Below are positions 55,879 through 56,966 of a stretch of DNA of 56,966 nt, piece after piece. The notes beneath the pieces were generated by a model, which made no database searches, was not told where the DNA came from, and saw only the letters and a program-made list of their open reading frames with translations. The position numbers and the translations under genes are program-made. The number at the start of each line of letters is the position of its first letter. Positions within the stretch are counted from its first letter, which is position 1. The DNA is taken from the NCBI GenBank assembly GCA_004321915.1, contig SCQE01000036.1:1-56966 (forward strand), in the 5' to 3' direction. The stretch is from Nitrospirota bacterium (GTDB taxonomy: Bacteria > Nitrospirota > Thermodesulfovibrionia > Thermodesulfovibrionales > Dissulfurispiraceae).

Positions 55879-56297
55879 GCAGCATAAAAGTAATCGAGAA
55901 TAAAATAAGTTCTGTAAAAAAATATCTCAAGATAATCCTGCGATATAAAAAATATAAGAAAGAAGAATTAGAACGCAATATAGACATAAGGGGAGCTGTT
56001 GAACGTTACCTTTACCTTACAGTCCAATCGGCTATCGATTTGGCAGAGGCTGTTATAGCATATAAAGGTTTTCGTAAACCTAATACAATGAGCGAAGCGT
56101 TTGATATTCTGAACGAAGAGAGAATGATTTCATTAAAGCTTACGGACAAACTGGTTAAAATGGTGGGCTTTAGAAATATCATAACGCATGACTATGAAAA
56201 GATAGATTATCAGATTCTCTATAATGTGCTTCAAACAGGAAGATGCGATATCGAGAGTTTCCTTAAGAAGATTGAGGAAAAACTGGACCTGAAATGA
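55875..56297 (+). CDS. HEPN-domain toxin (HepT-like, DUF86), pair 2
   Basis: The protein has 140 residues, helical and Lys-rich at the N-terminus. The RX4HXY motif is RNIITHDY followed by EKID, like pair 1 (RNFLAHDY, EKIE). It is a paralogue of the first HEPN rather than a recent copy; the DNA differs throughout. Stop overlaps a further 33-codon frame (ATGA). Confidence 0.9.
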   Translation: MSSIKVIENKISSVKKYLKIILRYKKYKKEELERNIDIRGAVERYLYLTVQSAIDLAEAVIAYKGFRKPNTMSEAFDILNEERMISLKLTDKLVKMVGFRNIITHDYEKIDYQILYNVLQTGRCDIESFLKKIEEKLDLK

Positions 56298-56395
56298 AAA
56301 CAATTAATTTGCCGACACGAAAGCAATCCGTGAGAAAGAATATCAAGGCGTTCGCCGCTCTATCTCCCTCGCAGAAAATCCGCGCTTTCCTGTAA
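56294..56395 (+). CDS. 33-residue ORF after the MNT/HEPN pairs, probable gene remnant
   Basis: ATG overlaps the HEPN 2 stop (ATGA), as do the other joins in this operon. The basic peptide (MKTINLPTRKQSVRKNIKAF...) ends at TAA 56393-56395, before the terminator. It may be the truncated start of a lost gene. No family is recognised. Confidence 0.35.
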   Translation: MKTINLPTRKQSVRKNIKAFAALSPSQKIRAFL

Positions 56396-56425
56396 TTGAC
56401 TACTCTTTGAATAAACAGTTAAATT

Positions 56426-56456
56426 ACAGCGTTCATTTATGAACGCTGTTTTGTTT
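56426..56456 (+). terminator. Rho-independent terminator of the E1-to-HEPN operon
   Basis: A perfect 10-bp stem (ACAGCGTTCA / TGAACGCTGT) with loop TTTA, followed by TTTGTTT. Confidence 0.9.
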
Positions 56457-56507
56457 CCATGTAACCGACCAGCCGAAGGTTTATTCAATTCTTAAGTTTT
56501 TAATCTG

Positions 56508-56837
56508 ATGAAAGACATGCAGTTAGAAGCAAAGGCATTGATAGAGATAGGGCGAAATCCGTCCATATCGCAAAGGCACTTTGCCGCAAGCAGCGGCATA
56601 AGCTTAGGCAAGGCAAATTATGTGATAAGGGCATTGCTTAACAAGGGGTATATAAAACTCTGCAACTTCTCCGAATCTGAGGAAAAAAGGAAATACACAT
56701 ATTTGTTGACGCCTAAGGGCATAAAGCAGAAAGCAAAAATAAGCGGCGAGTTTTTAAAGGCCAAGATGCGGGAATACGACAGGCTTCAGCAGGAGATCAT
56801 GGAGCTTAAGAAAGAAGTGGAAGACCAAGAAGAATAA
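56508..56837 (+). CDS. MarR-family EPS-associated transcriptional regulator
   Basis: The protein has 109 residues. A winged helix (SISQRHFAASSGISLGKANYVIRALLNKGYIK) is followed by the wing (KRKYTYLLTPKGIKQKAKI) and a C-terminal coiled coil (MREYDRLQQEIMELKKEVED). This is the small regulator commonly found at the head of exopolysaccharide or surface-glycan loci (TIGR04176-type, from memory). It suggests that a polysaccharide cluster lies to the right of the window. Confidence 0.85.
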   Translation: MKDMQLEAKALIEIGRNPSISQRHFAASSGISLGKANYVIRALLNKGYIKLCNFSESEEKRKYTYLLTPKGIKQKAKISGEFLKAKMREYDRLQQEIMELKKEVEDQEE

Positions 56838-56881
56838 GTGAGGATTGTTACTAAGGAATACATTTACAATGCCACATGATT

Positions 56882-56956
56882 TGTCATTCCCGCGAAGGCG
56901 GGAATCCAGAAATATCTTGAAAATACTGGATCCCCGGGTCAAGCCCGAGGATGACA
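56882..56956. repeat. REP-like palindromic repeat (TGTCATTCCCG family)
   Basis: It starts TGTCATTCCCGC, contains the hairpin ATTCCCGC-GAA-GGCGGGAAT, then ATCCAG ... CTGGAT and CCCGGGTCAAGCCCGAGGAT, and ends ATGACA, so the ends are complementary. Same family as 42872-42954. Confidence 0.75.
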
Positions 56957-56966
56957 GATATGAGGC

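Overview
The window looks like chromosome of a free-living, motile Gram-negative bacterium. It encodes an OmpA-type outer-membrane protein, a lipoprotein, a heptosyltransferase-like GT9 enzyme, a full chemotaxis set and many two-component sensors. Sensor architectures (MASE1, CHASE2, DUF3365 with a c-type heme site, GAF/HD-GYP), a sigma-54 regulator, a short-form ThiC and an EPS-associated MarR-like regulator would suit Nitrospirota or Desulfobacterota-like lineages. I infer this from gene content only; no rRNA or other phylogenetic marker is present.

Layout. (1) 1-700: edge of an insertion sequence that has cut a PIN-domain toxin gene; its AF2212-like antitoxin gene is intact. (2) 855-6226: a PAS protein with a degenerate GGDEF domain, a MASE1 hybrid-domain histidine kinase and an NtrC-type sigma-54 activator. 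(3) 6640-15984: a sigma-54 -24/-12 promoter followed by a chemotaxis operon (receiver, sensorless MCP, CheY, STAS, CheA, MCP, CheW, CheR, CheD, CheB). (4) 16254-25070: a complete 2-methylcitrate (propionate) operon, prpB-prpC-prpD-acnA-ACT protein-prpE, closed by a strong terminator. (5) 25151-32758: envelope genes: OmpA, an FG-GAP lipoprotein, a small membrane protein, a decayed DUF748 gene and a DUF3857/transglutaminase protein. (6) 38223-32853 (minus strand): GAF-HD-GYP, GAF-HD-GYP, heme-binding sensor kinase, OmpR-type regulator. (7) 42822-38358 (minus strand): CheY-like receiver, LysM/FecR protein, CHASE2 kinase. (8) 43123-49924: DedA, greA, pyrK, pyrD, a SAM hydrolase-like gene, then a TPP riboswitch with terminator controlling thiS-thiG-thiE-thiC. 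(9) 50105-56837: an HD phosphohydrolase, then a plus-strand operon with paired E1-type ThDP dehydrogenase subunits, a GT9 glycosyltransferase, a radical SAM protein, two tandem MNT/HEPN toxin-antitoxin pairs, and an EPS-associated MarR-like regulator at the right edge.

Most distinctive observations: two 181-bp nested palindromic elements (6266-6446 and 49927-50107) whose cores match but whose outer arms differ between copies while remaining self-complementary within each copy; an ACT protein with a histone-H1-like Lys/Ala tail inside the methylcitrate operon; a DUF748 pseudogene with several frame breaks and an apparent large internal deletion; orphan E1 subunits with a structured leader; and tandem MNT/HEPN modules at the end of that operon.
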